From assembly GCA_032622095.1 (NCBI GenBank), contig CP136067.1, forward strand, positions 77,462,705 through 77,526,704: a DNA stretch of 64,000 bases, given 5' to 3'. Of this stretch, positions 31,780 to 43,109 are shown one piece after another. Source of the DNA: Siphonodentalium dalli (taxonomy: Eukaryota > Mollusca > Scaphopoda > Gadilida > Siphonodentaliidae). How positions within the stretch are numbered: the first letter of the stretch is position 1; the number at the start of each line of letters is the position of its first letter. The notes beneath the pieces were generated by a model. That model searched no databases. It was not told the DNA's origin and saw only the letters and a program-made list of their open reading frames with translations. Both the position numbers and the translations under genes were made by a program.

Positions 31780-34005
31780 ATTTCCTCTACAGCTCCGAAG
31801 TTTTACACGAATCATATAACACGATTTTCGAGCAACAACTGAGAGGTGAATTAGGAGCAAGCCTGGTCCAATTGGTCACAACTAATGTCCGAGTTAGTTC
31901 CAGATTCATAACACATTTACTGATTATTAATAAACATGGTCCGGGTTTCAGCCGTTAGACTCAAATCGCAGTTCTAGGGGCTGCCGACTCATATATCAAG
32001 GACGATATTCAGATTAAAGAATGTCAACAAAAATGTGGTTTCGATGAGGATATCTTATCTTCAAAAGTGAGTTCACTGCCTGTACACCTACTGTGAATTC
32101 CCGTGGTCAATAAGTTATACTGATATGTCAAGAGAATTGCAAAGCTGCAGCTGACATATTAGTGTGCATGGAAAATTGTAGCAAACGGGCGACCACACAT
32201 GTAAGCATCAGTTTGATAAGTAAATTCATATAGACCCTAACGACCATTAAGGATAACTCAAGACAATGCCATGTGCGCCGGGAGATCAGAATTGAAATAT
32301 ATTCGGGTGGATAGTTGTTTGTCATGTTGCCCCATGTGCAAAATTGTGATGCAGCGACCGGAACATCATGCACTGGTTTGGTCTGGCCAATTCTATCTCC
32401 CAACACGAACATATAAATCGTACGTATATGCATGCTATATGTTGAATAATTCTCACACCGGGGGACTTCCTGTGTGGCAGAGGGATCCAGGTAATTGTTT
32501 AACCATCATTAGCATTGCACACTTTGTCTCTTAGGAAGCAATTTCGTCTTATTTATCGTATGCTCTTCATCAAAGACGTAGACCACCGCAAACTAAACTG
32601 ACATATGTTACAACAATGAACAGCGCTGTTTGAATCATCTATCTCATTGCATAACTAAAGTAAAATTCATGTGTTAAAATCTACACTAGTGCTATAATGT
32701 TGCCCATTCTGGCCGAAAGGGTGATGCTGAAAACATTTGCTTCTTGTTGTGAGTTTGCCGAGTAAATCCAAGCACAGTGGGACTCCCGGGGAGTACGATT
32801 ATTTCATGGTACATTTCAACGTCATTTCGTCAATTTACACTGGCATCAAAGACACACTTCCGAGTTCTCACTTTTGTGGCTTTTGGTCTGTGTTTGATAA
32901 ACCTTGATCTCACGTCTTAGAAATCTTTGATTCGCGTCTTAGGTGATTAATCAAGGAGTGAGGTATATACATAAGTCGTTTGCCATTCGTGGCCAATTCT
33001 TTCTGCGAATGATATGAACGATGACGACCAGCGAATTTCCGGTGACTTAGTAACATCGGTATAACTTCTCGTATAAACGGACTACACGCAAGGCTTTGAT
33101 TCAGATACAATCATTTCGCCTTGCGCCAAACCTTTGTGTGCTCTCAGAAAGAATTTAGTTCGCGTACTCTAGAATGACGGTGCTAATAATAAGCACTGTC
33201 ATTTTATGAACTCTCTGCGTATTCTCTTTAATTTCCAACTGCGTTTCTCATTGGCTTGGTTACATAAATGAAATGGCTCTGATGTAGCGCTTCTGGTGTG
33301 TTTACGCCATTCGCATCTCCACAAGTCTAGATACTGTACATATATGTATGTGTCTCAACTCGTATTGCGTGTTGGTTAACAATGTTGGCGTCGTGTGACA
33401 CCGTCACAACCATTGATAGGTCAATTATTATTTAAAAAAAAAAACAATAACGCCACACATTTTGTTAAAAAATGTGATGTATTAGTCAGGTTCAGTTCAC
33501 GTACACGTAACTTGTAACATTTGTTAATATGGCGTTGCTATGGTGATGCAGATGGCGGAAAAACATACCTACACGTTTATAGATATCGGCTAAGGTATAG
33601 CGAAATTTTAAAATAATAATGGGTGGTGAGAACAGTGGTCACAATGCGACCAGCGATACGCTTAATCGACTTCAATCAAATTAAGATCTTTCCGGGCAGG
33701 CTGGTCTCTGCCTACACAGCGTTGGTCGCTCATTCGGTAGTCAAAAGATTGCTACACGTTGGATACAAAACGTCTAAAGGCTTTGGTCGTGTACGTGTGG
33801 GCGAACTTATCACATGAGTCAGGTGACATCAGCTGGAAACGGCAACACATATTTGCTTTATTCTCTGATCCAATATATAGTATATGGATATTGAGAAAAC
33901 AAAAGATAGACAGCAGAAAATAAAGAAAGACATCACATATATACAATACGTTACATTGGCATGAAGATTGGGATGTACATTACTCTGAAATCGAATATAC
34001 TGGCA
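31780..34005. other. Non-coding DNA, nothing recognised
   Basis: No supported exon or RNA. A short A-run (33434-33444) and small palindromes only. Confidence 0.35.
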
Positions 34006-34006
34006 G

Positions 34007-34092
34007 TCGTCACCCCAATTTAAATCCTGGTTTAAAAATACCTGTTTAAACTGTAAACTTATTGTAATCCAGATTTAAAATCGGTGACAAAA
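34007..34092. repeat. Small MITE-like inverted repeat
   Basis: GTCACCCCAATTTAAATCCTGG on the left (from about 34008; 20-base core GTCACCCCAATTTAAATCCT) is mirrored by TAATCCAGATTTAAAATCGGTGAC on the right. About 86 bp in all, with GTTTAAAC-like blocks between. Confidence 0.5.
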
Positions 34093-34094
34093 GG

Positions 34095-34905
34095 ACAACC
34101 TGGTGCCTTTTGCATCTTCACGTTTGTTTACATTGGTTTAGTTGCAAGCGGTTCAACTATAATGCCTCTTTATCGTTTTATCGTTAATTAGAACAATTAA
34201 ACATCCTCACTTATTAATTGCTGGGATAGCTTCGTATTGAGATAGGAAACAGATTAATGTATATATTTATATGGGAACCAGCATAGTTGGGTGAGAATAT
34301 TCATACATTCAAATTTAAGTGTTGATCAAGTGTTATTTTGACCTTTAGACTCTTAAACTATTGGTATTGATAAGAAGAATGATGCTGGGACGAACCGTGG
34401 GTTTTTATTTAATTGTTATACAACCAAACACTGTCTGGGAAATGATAGGTGGGATTTTATGTGGGACTGAGGAGTATCTAGAATATGTTAACGTGGATTT
34501 TGACCACATGGTATTATATTGACTGGATGAAATGCTCTGCATGGGTACTGCCAATGAATGACTATTCAATTCAACAGTTCATAAACATATTATACACGCA
34601 CACACTCTCTAATTCGGTTTCTCTAGACAATCCGTGTGCGTTTCACGGTTTAAGCTCTTGTTTAATCCCGTGTTTAAGATGAAGATGATATATCCGGCTA
34701 CAGTGTCTGCTATAGTTCTAATTTGCCAGCATGTATGGGACATGGTTTTGCGTCAAATCATCAACATGCATGATAAAGAAATTTCACACTAAGTGTACGC
34801 TCAAACAGTGGTAAATCTACAATAAGAATAATAGTATGAATATGAATATATCCAGAATATGTTCTAGAATATGAAAAATACATTGTGTGTTAATTGTTTC
34901 TCTCT
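34095..34905. other. Non-coding DNA, nothing recognised
   Basis: No supported exon or repeat. Confidence 0.35.
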
Positions 34906-34907
34906 GT

Positions 34908-34932
34908 GGGGGGGGGGGGGGGGGGGGGGGGG
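34908..34932. repeat. Poly(G) run, 25 bases
   Basis: Uninterrupted G tract; on the minus strand it gives a proline run in a spurious frame. Confidence 0.95.
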
Positions 34933-34934
34933 TA

Positions 34935-36990
34935 GCACCGAGGGTCCTCCACTTCGCCCCTTTTGTGTGTCAAATCCTTGCGCACCACCATTATATCTAC
35001 GTGAGAAAAAAGGTATCTGCAATTTCATAGGTGGCGCAATCGCTATGTGTAAGAATTTAGGCTTCAAATATCTGGCACAATGTATCCGTGCATGCACTGT
35101 TCGCCTTTTATAGCTTTGTTCACAAATACAACACATGAAGGCATATTCTCCGTAATTCACGACTTTACCACCCAATGTGCAGCATATAGTCACAATAGTG
35201 TCATATGCCACGAGATGCCCGAACTTTATCACACAAAGCTCCCAAGGTGTGAATGTAACATCACAATATCGCAGTCCGCAATTTTCAACAGAATCGGCGA
35301 TCGCCCATCTTGCTGATTGTACTCGTTTTAATATGGACGAATGGCAATTTCAGAGACTGATTTCCACCCCGCATAGTTTACTCGCTATCTCATCAGTGAG
35401 CCTGTTTCCCAACAATCAGACCGAGTATCTATAATTGACTTTTAATTTGATCAAACTAGGCCCCGCCCACCCTCGTAAATAGTTCCCTATCTCGTATCCG
35501 TTTGCTCCAGCTTATTAATTTTGATGTCCAATGAGAGAAGTTTCGGTCATAAATCGTGCGCGCCATATACACAGTCATGTAATTGTTCGCGTCGTCCGCG
35601 AGGTCCGTGCTCAGATAACGCGCATAAACAATACAATGATAGCAACTCTTATGACAGAAGTCTTGTTGATTTATTAAGGATACGTGCGCCACCTGAAGAT
35701 GCCATGACCTCGGTTTCTAAATACGCGTGGTTGCTATGGTTACAGTATTCGCCATTAGAATACTGAATAGTTAATGTGGTTAATTACTCGTTCTGTTTGT
35801 TTTCGGAGGGTATTTGCATGTTTGAAAATGGGAACCATCTGTCTGTAGAGAGAAAATATTATTGTAGTGTCAGACAGAACGTTCCGATAGTTCAATGGAG
35901 CATTCGTGTTCACCCGTCACATAATATTTCCCTTCAGTGTTTTCCGAAATATTTATCAGGCACAAGTAGTCTCTCGCTGGTGTATACTTTTTAACAAATT
36001 ACAAACGCACATCACATTACCCTTCTATTCCACGTTTGGTGGTATCACATTTTGTGCAGGTTGGTAAGCATTTTACACACGGGCCAATATGCTGATTACC
36101 AACCTGCATATTTCACCTATTTCGACCAAGCCCGTTGGGCGGAATTATCCTCTCATGGATGCGAGATACCTTGTCTAGTCTGGTCAGAGGGGGTGGTCGG
36201 ATAACATTTCCAGATATATACTACTCTATATTTATTGACTACTGATACCGAATTAAGCGGGTGATATAAATAGAATCAATGTGGCATGATGAACATGCCA
36301 ACTCCATTTTCCTGAGATGATATACAAGTCAAGGTGTTGTGAGTAATATTGACAAGAACGTGTCGGAAAGTGTCCTTTTTGTTGCCATGAAGTTAAAGAA
36401 TACTTGCTGCAATGCGTTCCATGTACGTTCTCTATCAAAGATATATGTGATATATCATCATGTGATTTCGCAATAGTTATCCGTTATGGAGTCAATTCTG
36501 AAGCCCATAACAGACGAATTTCCGACTGCAAAGTAATGGTTCTAAATTGTAATTTCCGTAGATAAATTCTACTACATATTTGTTTTTCTCAAGAAGATTA
36601 CTCTAGTTGATATCAAGAGGGTGACTGGTTATCTTGTAACAGAGGGCAGAACAGAACAGAACAGCAGAGTTCAGTTAGGCATTACTTTCTGTCCCATCGT
36701 CCAACAAAAAAACAGCCCTACATATATACTACGCGTACTATATACCCCCCGATTCATGATTATTAGTATAAGGCAAGTTGTACGATATGAGTACAATCGA
36801 AAGATTACAAAATTCCCTCGTCAACACATACACAGACAAACCCTCTGGTGAAATAGTTATACGACAGCTGTTTTTCAGAACTGGGTTTTTCATAAAAGCA
36901 AGGAAACATGTATGTTCTAACTTCTAAGGCATATTGAGCCATGCATGATATTATTAGACTGAGTAGGTTGAAGAATTTGTCTCTATAGAT
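34935..36990. other. Non-coding DNA with one 13-bp-arm hairpin
   Basis: A hairpin at 36057-36113 has TGCAGGTTGGTAA arms around a 29-base loop. No exon is supported. Confidence 0.4.
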
Positions 36991-36994
36991 TGCA

Positions 36995-37745
36995 CAATTG
37001 ACTTGCTTGATAAAATGGTTGTACCATTAATGCTATTTGGTTGTGAGGTTTTGGGACTTACATCCCTAAAGTGTCTTGAATCAGTTCATTTAAAATTCTT
37101 GAAGTTGTTACTTATTTGAAATCATCAACAGGACTTACATCCATAAAGTGTCTTGAATCAGTTCTTTTAAAACTCTTGAAGTTGTTACTGCATTTGAAAT
37201 CATCAACACCAAATTACATGGTCTACGGGGAGGCTGGCAGCTATCCAGTGGAAATAATAATTAAAACAAATATAATCCGGCGCTGGTCATCTCTAGTATA
37301 TATCCACTGAAACCGTTAAACATATCAATTTATTCAGAAATGGCATACCGATATCCTCAACTCTGGAAAAGGCTAATTTTATTCTATAATCAAGACTAAT
37401 TTTCAATTTGAACAGTACTTATCGTCTAAAAATCAAACGTTTGTCTTCATATTCGCTCGATTCAGGACCCGAAATCACACCCTTCCTATTGAGAACGGAC
37501 CCTGGCTAAATGTACCAAAAAGAAGAAAGATTTTGCACCCGTTGTAATCAAGGAAAGGTGGGCGATGAACTGCATTAACTCATAGAATGTAATACCTTTG
37601 ACACAGAACGCGAGGCTCTATTTCCAATTCTTAATAAATCACGCTATTCGTTATTGAAATTAAGAATTTTTTTTTTAAATTCTCGACCATCAGTCACGAA
37701 AAGAACTTATCGTTTCCTGAAATACATTGGAACCTCTCCTGGTTA
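36995..37745 (+). pseudogene. Non-LTR retrotransposon ORF2 C-terminal pseudogene
   Basis: Reads, across frames, MVVPLMLFGCEVLG, then LKSSTPNYMVYGEAG, FARFRTRNHTLPIENG and finally CTRCNQGKVGDELH-stop-LIEC before RTYRFLKYIGTSPG and a terminal TAG at 37743. These are the typical post-RT blocks of a LINE polyprotein, ending in a C-x2-C...H...C knuckle with a stop (37576-37578) directly after the His. A 77-bp tandem duplication (37054-37207) repeats the LKCLES block and shifts the frame, and another frameshift lies near 37515-37530. The element is dead and differs from the RT at 21484. Confidence 0.8.
37054..37207. repeat. 77-bp tandem duplication inside the RT pseudogene
   Basis: GGACTTACATCC...CATCAACA at 37054-37130 and 37131-37207, about 90% identical by eye. 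Since 77 is not a multiple of three, the duplication itself breaks the frame. Confidence 0.9.
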
Positions 37746-37749
37746 GCCA

Positions 37750-38480
37750 ACGGGCGGACCCGGCTGGCAACCTGTCAATCTGCCATATCATACATTTCCA
37801 TATACTAGTTTGTTAAATCCTATGCCATGCGCCGACAAGTGGGTCCCTATATAAGCGCAGAACGAATAATCAAATTGTCAAATATAACCAGGACCAAAAC
37901 ATATAATCCAATGGAAAGAGGTTCGTTCGACGATAATGTCGATATAATGATAGACTTTGGAATACTAAGGGTCATACGTAGTATAGGTTCTGCATAAGCC
38001 CAGACATTTACTCTGGATATATCTGGGGGAAATCTTGAAATTCACACATCACCATGACAGAACAATGTATGTTAATACATTTGAGATGTTGAAAATATCA
38101 TTGTCTGTGTTGTTCCGCTGGGCACTAAGAATGGCTAGTATAATTGACTTGGCTTTTGGCTAATTTGTGTCAAAGTTTTCAAAATTTTAACTGCATCATA
38201 TAACATCAAAACCCGTATATTACAATTAAGAATAATGCAGCCAAAACAGTTCAGTTCAATGAAAATAAATGTTGATATGCAATATGGTCCACTCAAGCAG
38301 GGGGCAATCAACTGGAAGTAGGTCAGGGTTAAAAGATATAGTGGTCAGCAGGGATTTTGATCTGGAATTTGATCTAGAACTCATCTCAGCCCAACGTTTC
38401 ATTGATCAACAGGCATGGCATGGACAATGTCAAATGTAGAAAATTATTTATGTGTGGTTGGCTGTCTAAATATTAATTAT
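37750..38480. other. Non-coding DNA, nothing recognised
   Basis: No supported exon. Confidence 0.35.
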
Positions 38481-38482
38481 TT

Positions 38483-38615
38483 AAGAAATAACTCTTGTTT
38501 CGATTAAGATTTGCAGCTATAACCGAAACGTAGCGTAGTGTAAACTTATAGTAAATGAATCTTCAATCTTTTCGGTTATAACTCATAACCTCAATCGAAA
38601 CAAGAGCTATTTCTT
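38483..38615. repeat. Hairpin MITE, ~46-bp arms
   Basis: AAGAAATAACTCTTGTTTCG at 38483 pairs with CGAAACAAGAGCTATTTCTT ending at 38615; inner ATAACCGAAA and TTTCGGTTAT also pair. Confidence 0.8.
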
Positions 38616-38619
38616 ATAA

Positions 38620-39555
38620 TCGAATCCGTCATTTCAAAATAGAACCACGGAATAAGTATAAAAGAAGTGTAAAACTTTGAGAATATTGCCGACAAAAAGA
38701 CGCACACCAAAGTGGAAATTGATACGAACCCTGTCAATCAAACATCCAATTATCAGTTATTATCAGCTTTTGATTGGCGAGTGAACAGTATACGCGCACT
38801 GATCAACTGAACGCTCCACTGTGGCAGCAGGTGTTCTAAAAAATATTTCGCATGTAGTGTGACACACACGTGTTGTTAGTTTCTGCAACTACATTTATTT
38901 GCAAATGTTAGCTCGAACGAGTCTTGTTGATTTTTCTAGGTACTTATGCACCTAAGTACTGATGGGTAATAAATCAGTAAATTTAATGGCAGGGCAGTAC
39001 TAACTGAATGACTTTTTATGCAGCATTGGAATCCCCATTTATATCGCAAAAAGTATCGAATAATTTTCATGTACATTTTAGGCAGCGGTATATAGGCGTG
39101 GTCATATGTCACGATGCTACTGTCAGTGCTGTCATTTAAATAGCAGAATTAATACAAAAAATATAGATTATCGAGATATAACGTGATTGGCTAAATATGT
39201 TAAACCAATGGTTTTATAGTATGCTGTGAATTGGCAGCTTATGATTAAATTATTATGACGTGTTGAATCAAGACAAAATTAAGTTCCATCTCGTGATCTC
39301 CAGATATGACATCATGTATATATAAACTGATTTTTTTTACAGAAGTTCTTGGTACCTGAAAACATTGAAATTTTAAATGTTTCGTGCTATAAATGTATAG
39401 TAAATGGAGTTATATTTTTAATGGGTTTCTAAAGACACGGCAGGCGTTCGATGTGGGCAAATCTAAAAACTGGTACAAAGCTTTTCAAACTATTAACAAC
39501 ACGAAGGACATGAACAATTAGACAAACTTTGTTCTTATTTTCATTATCAATAATC
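38620..39555. other. Non-coding DNA, nothing recognised
   Basis: No supported exon or repeat. Confidence 0.35.
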
Positions 39556-39560
39556 CCTCA

Positions 39561-39780
39561 GTGAGGAGCTACATGCAGCGTGTTGAAATCTGTGTTGACA
39601 TACACTTCTGTTACAGTGAGGGGCTACATGCAGTGTGTTGAAATCTGTGTTGACATACACTTCTGTTACAGTGAGGGGCTACATGCAGTGTGTTGAAATC
39701 TGTGTTGACATACACTTCTGTTACAGTGAGGAGCTACATGCAGCGTGTTGAAATCTGTGTTGACATGCACTTCTGTTACA
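39561..39780. repeat. 55-bp minisatellite, four copies
   Basis: Unit GTGAGGAGCTACATGCAGCG... at 39561, 39616, 39671 and 39726. Copies 1 and 4 share GAGGAGC/GCAGCG while copies 2 and 3 share GAGGGGC/GCAGTG, giving an A-B-B-A pattern. A 12-bp tandem (TATATAGTTGG) follows at 39786-39815. Confidence 0.95.
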
Positions 39781-39819
39781 GTGGGGTATATAGTTGGTAT
39801 ATAGTTGGTATATAGCGAA

Positions 39820-41075
39820 TATGCCAACGAACACCGTTGTTTTGGACGATATCATATTTAACAGTTAAACAACGAACAATAACTCTATTTTATGAAAAAG
39901 ACAAGACTGAATTTATCTTAATCAGATACGGAGAGATGCGTGTCCCCCAATAACTCAGATAACTCTATCATAATTGTACTTGGAATTAAAACGACAGAAA
40001 TATTACTTGCAACATTTTATGAAGGTTTTTACACAAATTGACCGTAGTACAATTTAACACATAGTGGAGTAGATTAGTAACACAATTGTTCACTTTGTGA
40101 CTAAAGCATGACATTTGGCACATATGTACATATTATCAATGATATTAGATGTGGAGCCACGCTGAAATTTAACTTTAAACTCTCTTTTAAGGAGTTTTCC
40201 GATTTTAAAGAGCGTTTCGTGATTATATAATTTATTAAATGTCGTAAATAATGTTACCTTTGAATATGCGATTTAAAATTAGGCACAGAAAGTATGACTC
40301 TGTGAGATATAATGGCACGTTTTAGGTCAAAATAAGTTTTTTTCACTAATATCTTTAAGATCAATTTCTGCGGTATGGAACTGTTTCGGAAATGTGACTT
40401 TATTTTGTATTGTTCATGTTAACTGATAATTGGAGAAATGAAATATGCCATTCTTGATCACAGCCCCTTCCAATCCCTCATTAATTCGATTTTACAGAAC
40501 CAAAACAATCGCTTGGATTAAATAAAAAAAAAATTCCACTGAGACATATTTCTAGAAATCCTTTTCGAAATCCGGTTACGACTGTCAGTCTCTTAAGACA
40601 AACTATGCCGAGACAAAAACATTAGTTATGTAACACCATGTTAAGTAATATAATTGCCGATACAAAAACATTAGTTATATAACACCATGTTAAGTAATAT
40701 AAGTAATGTCATTGTTGTTGCAACAAAGAGGGAACAATGATCCTTTTCCTCGGTGTGGATCATGAGGGATCCGCGTTAGTCATCTCTTGTTGATGTTAAA
40801 ATAAAGAGCGTTTCTATTTTGTAAATAGTTGATAAATTTTCATTCCTTAAGTTAGTTGGTTCATAGTATTGAGTCTGAATATTTGTATCTCGTGCATTTT
40901 GAGAGTGGGAAATGGCATAATTGAGAAATTAATAACTTCGACCTGAAGATTACCAATCGCAATAAGCCCAGCTCGTTTCGAGATTCGTATATATACACAT
41001 ACGAATAACGACAAGAAAGAATATAAAATAAATCATATTGCTGACGAGTTTCAGCCGTTGCTGAGCACATATTTG
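39820..41075. other. Non-coding DNA with a 47-bp doublet
   Basis: ACAAAAACATTAGTTATRTAACACCATGTTAAGTAATATAA occurs twice in tandem (core ACAAAAACATTAGTTAT at about 40613 and 40661). AATTCGATTTTACAGAAC near 40482 is shared with 56893. No exon supported. Confidence 0.45.
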
Positions 41076-41084
41076 AAAATATAT

Positions 41085-41291
41085 GTGAAAACTGCTCGAC
41101 CGATCCGACTCAAATTTGGTATGTAGGCTTACTTTGAACCCGGAAACAATATGGGCGGGTCCAATTTCATGCGACCGTGTCGTTGACCTTCACCTTGCTC
41201 GTATAAGCATGTTTCTGGACCGACGCTGTTTTTCTGCCCAGACGGAGGCGATCACAAAGAAATCCCGGACGAAGTCGGGAACATCAGCTAG
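41085..41291 (+). mobile_element. Helitron-like 3' terminal fragment
   Basis: Ends with hairpin CCCGGACGAAGTCGGG (41264-41279), eight bases, then CTAG (41288-41291) and a T. A hairpin just before a terminal CTRR with a T after it is the Helitron 3' end rule. The body (CTCGACCGATCCGACTCAAA..., GGTATGTAGGC) matches 47248-47589. No Rep/helicase; the 5' end is missing. Confidence 0.6.
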
Positions 41292-41320
41292 TATTTATAT
41301 AATTCTATATACTAGTTTAA

Positions 41321-42065
41321 ATCACTGTGTAGGAACTGTTACATCGAAAGTTGTTCTGTCGCCGGTATTGTGATGGTTCTTGCCTGATTTGTTACGGTTC
41401 CTTCTGATTGAAAATAATCATTTTTGGGACAAAATCACGCATAATTATATATATCTTGAATATAGTATACTTTCCTGAATGAACAGATGCTGCAGAAGTG
41501 CCGTGTTATCGAAGCCTGAACTCTTGACCACAATTAACTCGGTATTAGCGAGTTAACGTGTAAATATCAACATGTTATCACTGAAAATCAAGCCACGTGG
41601 ACGCAATTTCTTTGTTTTTCGTGGCGTATACATATGAAACGCATTCTGAAGACAAACACTGACTATAAAGTATACCCGTGTTATTCTTCTGTAAAATAGT
41701 CGAGAAAGTATCCCGATAGGGGTTGATAATTGGGAGATGTGGTCTCGTAATCAACACGGGTGCGTGTTACGGTTCTATTTCAAACCAATCATGGCTGTGA
41801 CGGTTCTGTACATGAGATTTATTAGAACGATTTCTGCACTTTGTTCCGAAAATCGTCTTGGGTATCTGACATTTTAAACCAGATAATGACTGTAGCTTAT
41901 GTACTTTGCATAATAGAACAGAAATAACACAATAAATACCTAATACGGGAGATTAAGTGACATTAATTGGCAGAAATAAAATCTAGAAGAAAGTCCCGAT
42001 GAGTATAGTATCATAATCATGCCGGCCTGTATAAATGACCAATGGTAATATAAATCTACTCTCAG
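41321..42065. repeat. ~1-kb-period duplication, copy 1
   Basis: Colinear with 42336-43107 at roughly 80% identity by eye: same start ATCACTGTGT, shared GGGACAAAATCACGCATWATT, GAAAATCAAGCC, TTACGGTTCTATT and GCCGGC blocks. The motif ACGGTT recurs in each copy. No coding sequence. Confidence 0.85.
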
Positions 42066-42335
42066 GAGAATATGAGATGTTATATTCATTTACTTAATCT
42101 GGCCATTATTTAAAGATCCAGGTGTGACAATATTTTAATGCCGCCTGAGGGACATTTACACATGTTTGTCGCCCAGACATTAATATAACTTTTTATGAAA
42201 TCACGTTCAACTAAATCATTGATAGGTTATGACGTGATTGGTGTGGCGGGGGGGACTTGGGGAGGGACTGCTTAATTGGTGTCTATCCCCAACTTTGGTC
42301 AAAATGTTCAAGAGTTACAAATTACTTATCTTACA

Positions 42336-43107
42336 ATCACTGTGTTGGAACTGTTACATCGGAGGTCGTTCTATCGCCGGTATTGTGACGGTTGTTGACT
42401 GATTTGTTACGGTTCCTTATGATTAAAAATTATCATTTTCGGGACAAAATCACGCATTATTATATATATATATCTTAAATACATTAAACTTTCTTGAACG
42501 AACATAGGCTGCATAAGTCCCGTTTTACCGAAACCTGAACTTTAGATCACAATTAAGTCGGATATAGCGAGTTAACGTGTAATTATCAACATGTAATCAC
42601 TGAAAATCAAGCCTTGTAAACGTAATTTCTTTGTTTTCGGTAGCATACCGACTGTGAAACGCATTCTGAAGATGAACACTGAGTATGAGTTGTACCTGTG
42701 TTATTCTTCTGTAAAATAGCTGAGGAAATATCCCGAATTGTATCGGTAATTTGGGGGGTTAGCCGCCTAATCACAACTTTTATGAGTGTTACGGTTCTAT
42801 TCCAAGGTAATCACGGCTGTGACGGTTCTTTACATGATATTTAATCGAACGATATCTGCACTTTGGGATCATTTAGTTGTGTGTAACAAACATTTTAAAC
42901 CCGATAATGGTTGCAGCGGATGTTACCTACATAATCCAACAAGTGTATTAAGAAATAAGTGTATAGCTATCTATTAAAACAGGAGATTAAGTGGCATTAC
43001 CTTCACTTCGAGTGGCAGATACAACATATTGAAAGTCATGTTGGGTATAGGATCATATATAATCGTGCACGCCGGCATAATTGACCCAATGAAATTAGAC
43101 ATCTACT
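42336..43107. repeat. ~1-kb-period duplication, copy 2
   Basis: Second copy of 41321-42065, separated by a unique 270-bp spacer that includes a G-run near 42246. Divergence indicates an old event. Confidence 0.85.
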
Positions 43108-43109
43108 GT

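Noticed and set aside
34864-35232. 122-codon minus-strand frame with a proline run
   Set aside because: The proline run is the 25-base G tract; no domain or codon signal elsewhere in it.
31571-39780. Regularly spaced repeats that might look like a CRISPR array
   Set aside because: The 51-bp and 55-bp units are contiguous tandem copies with no unique spacers, in animal DNA.
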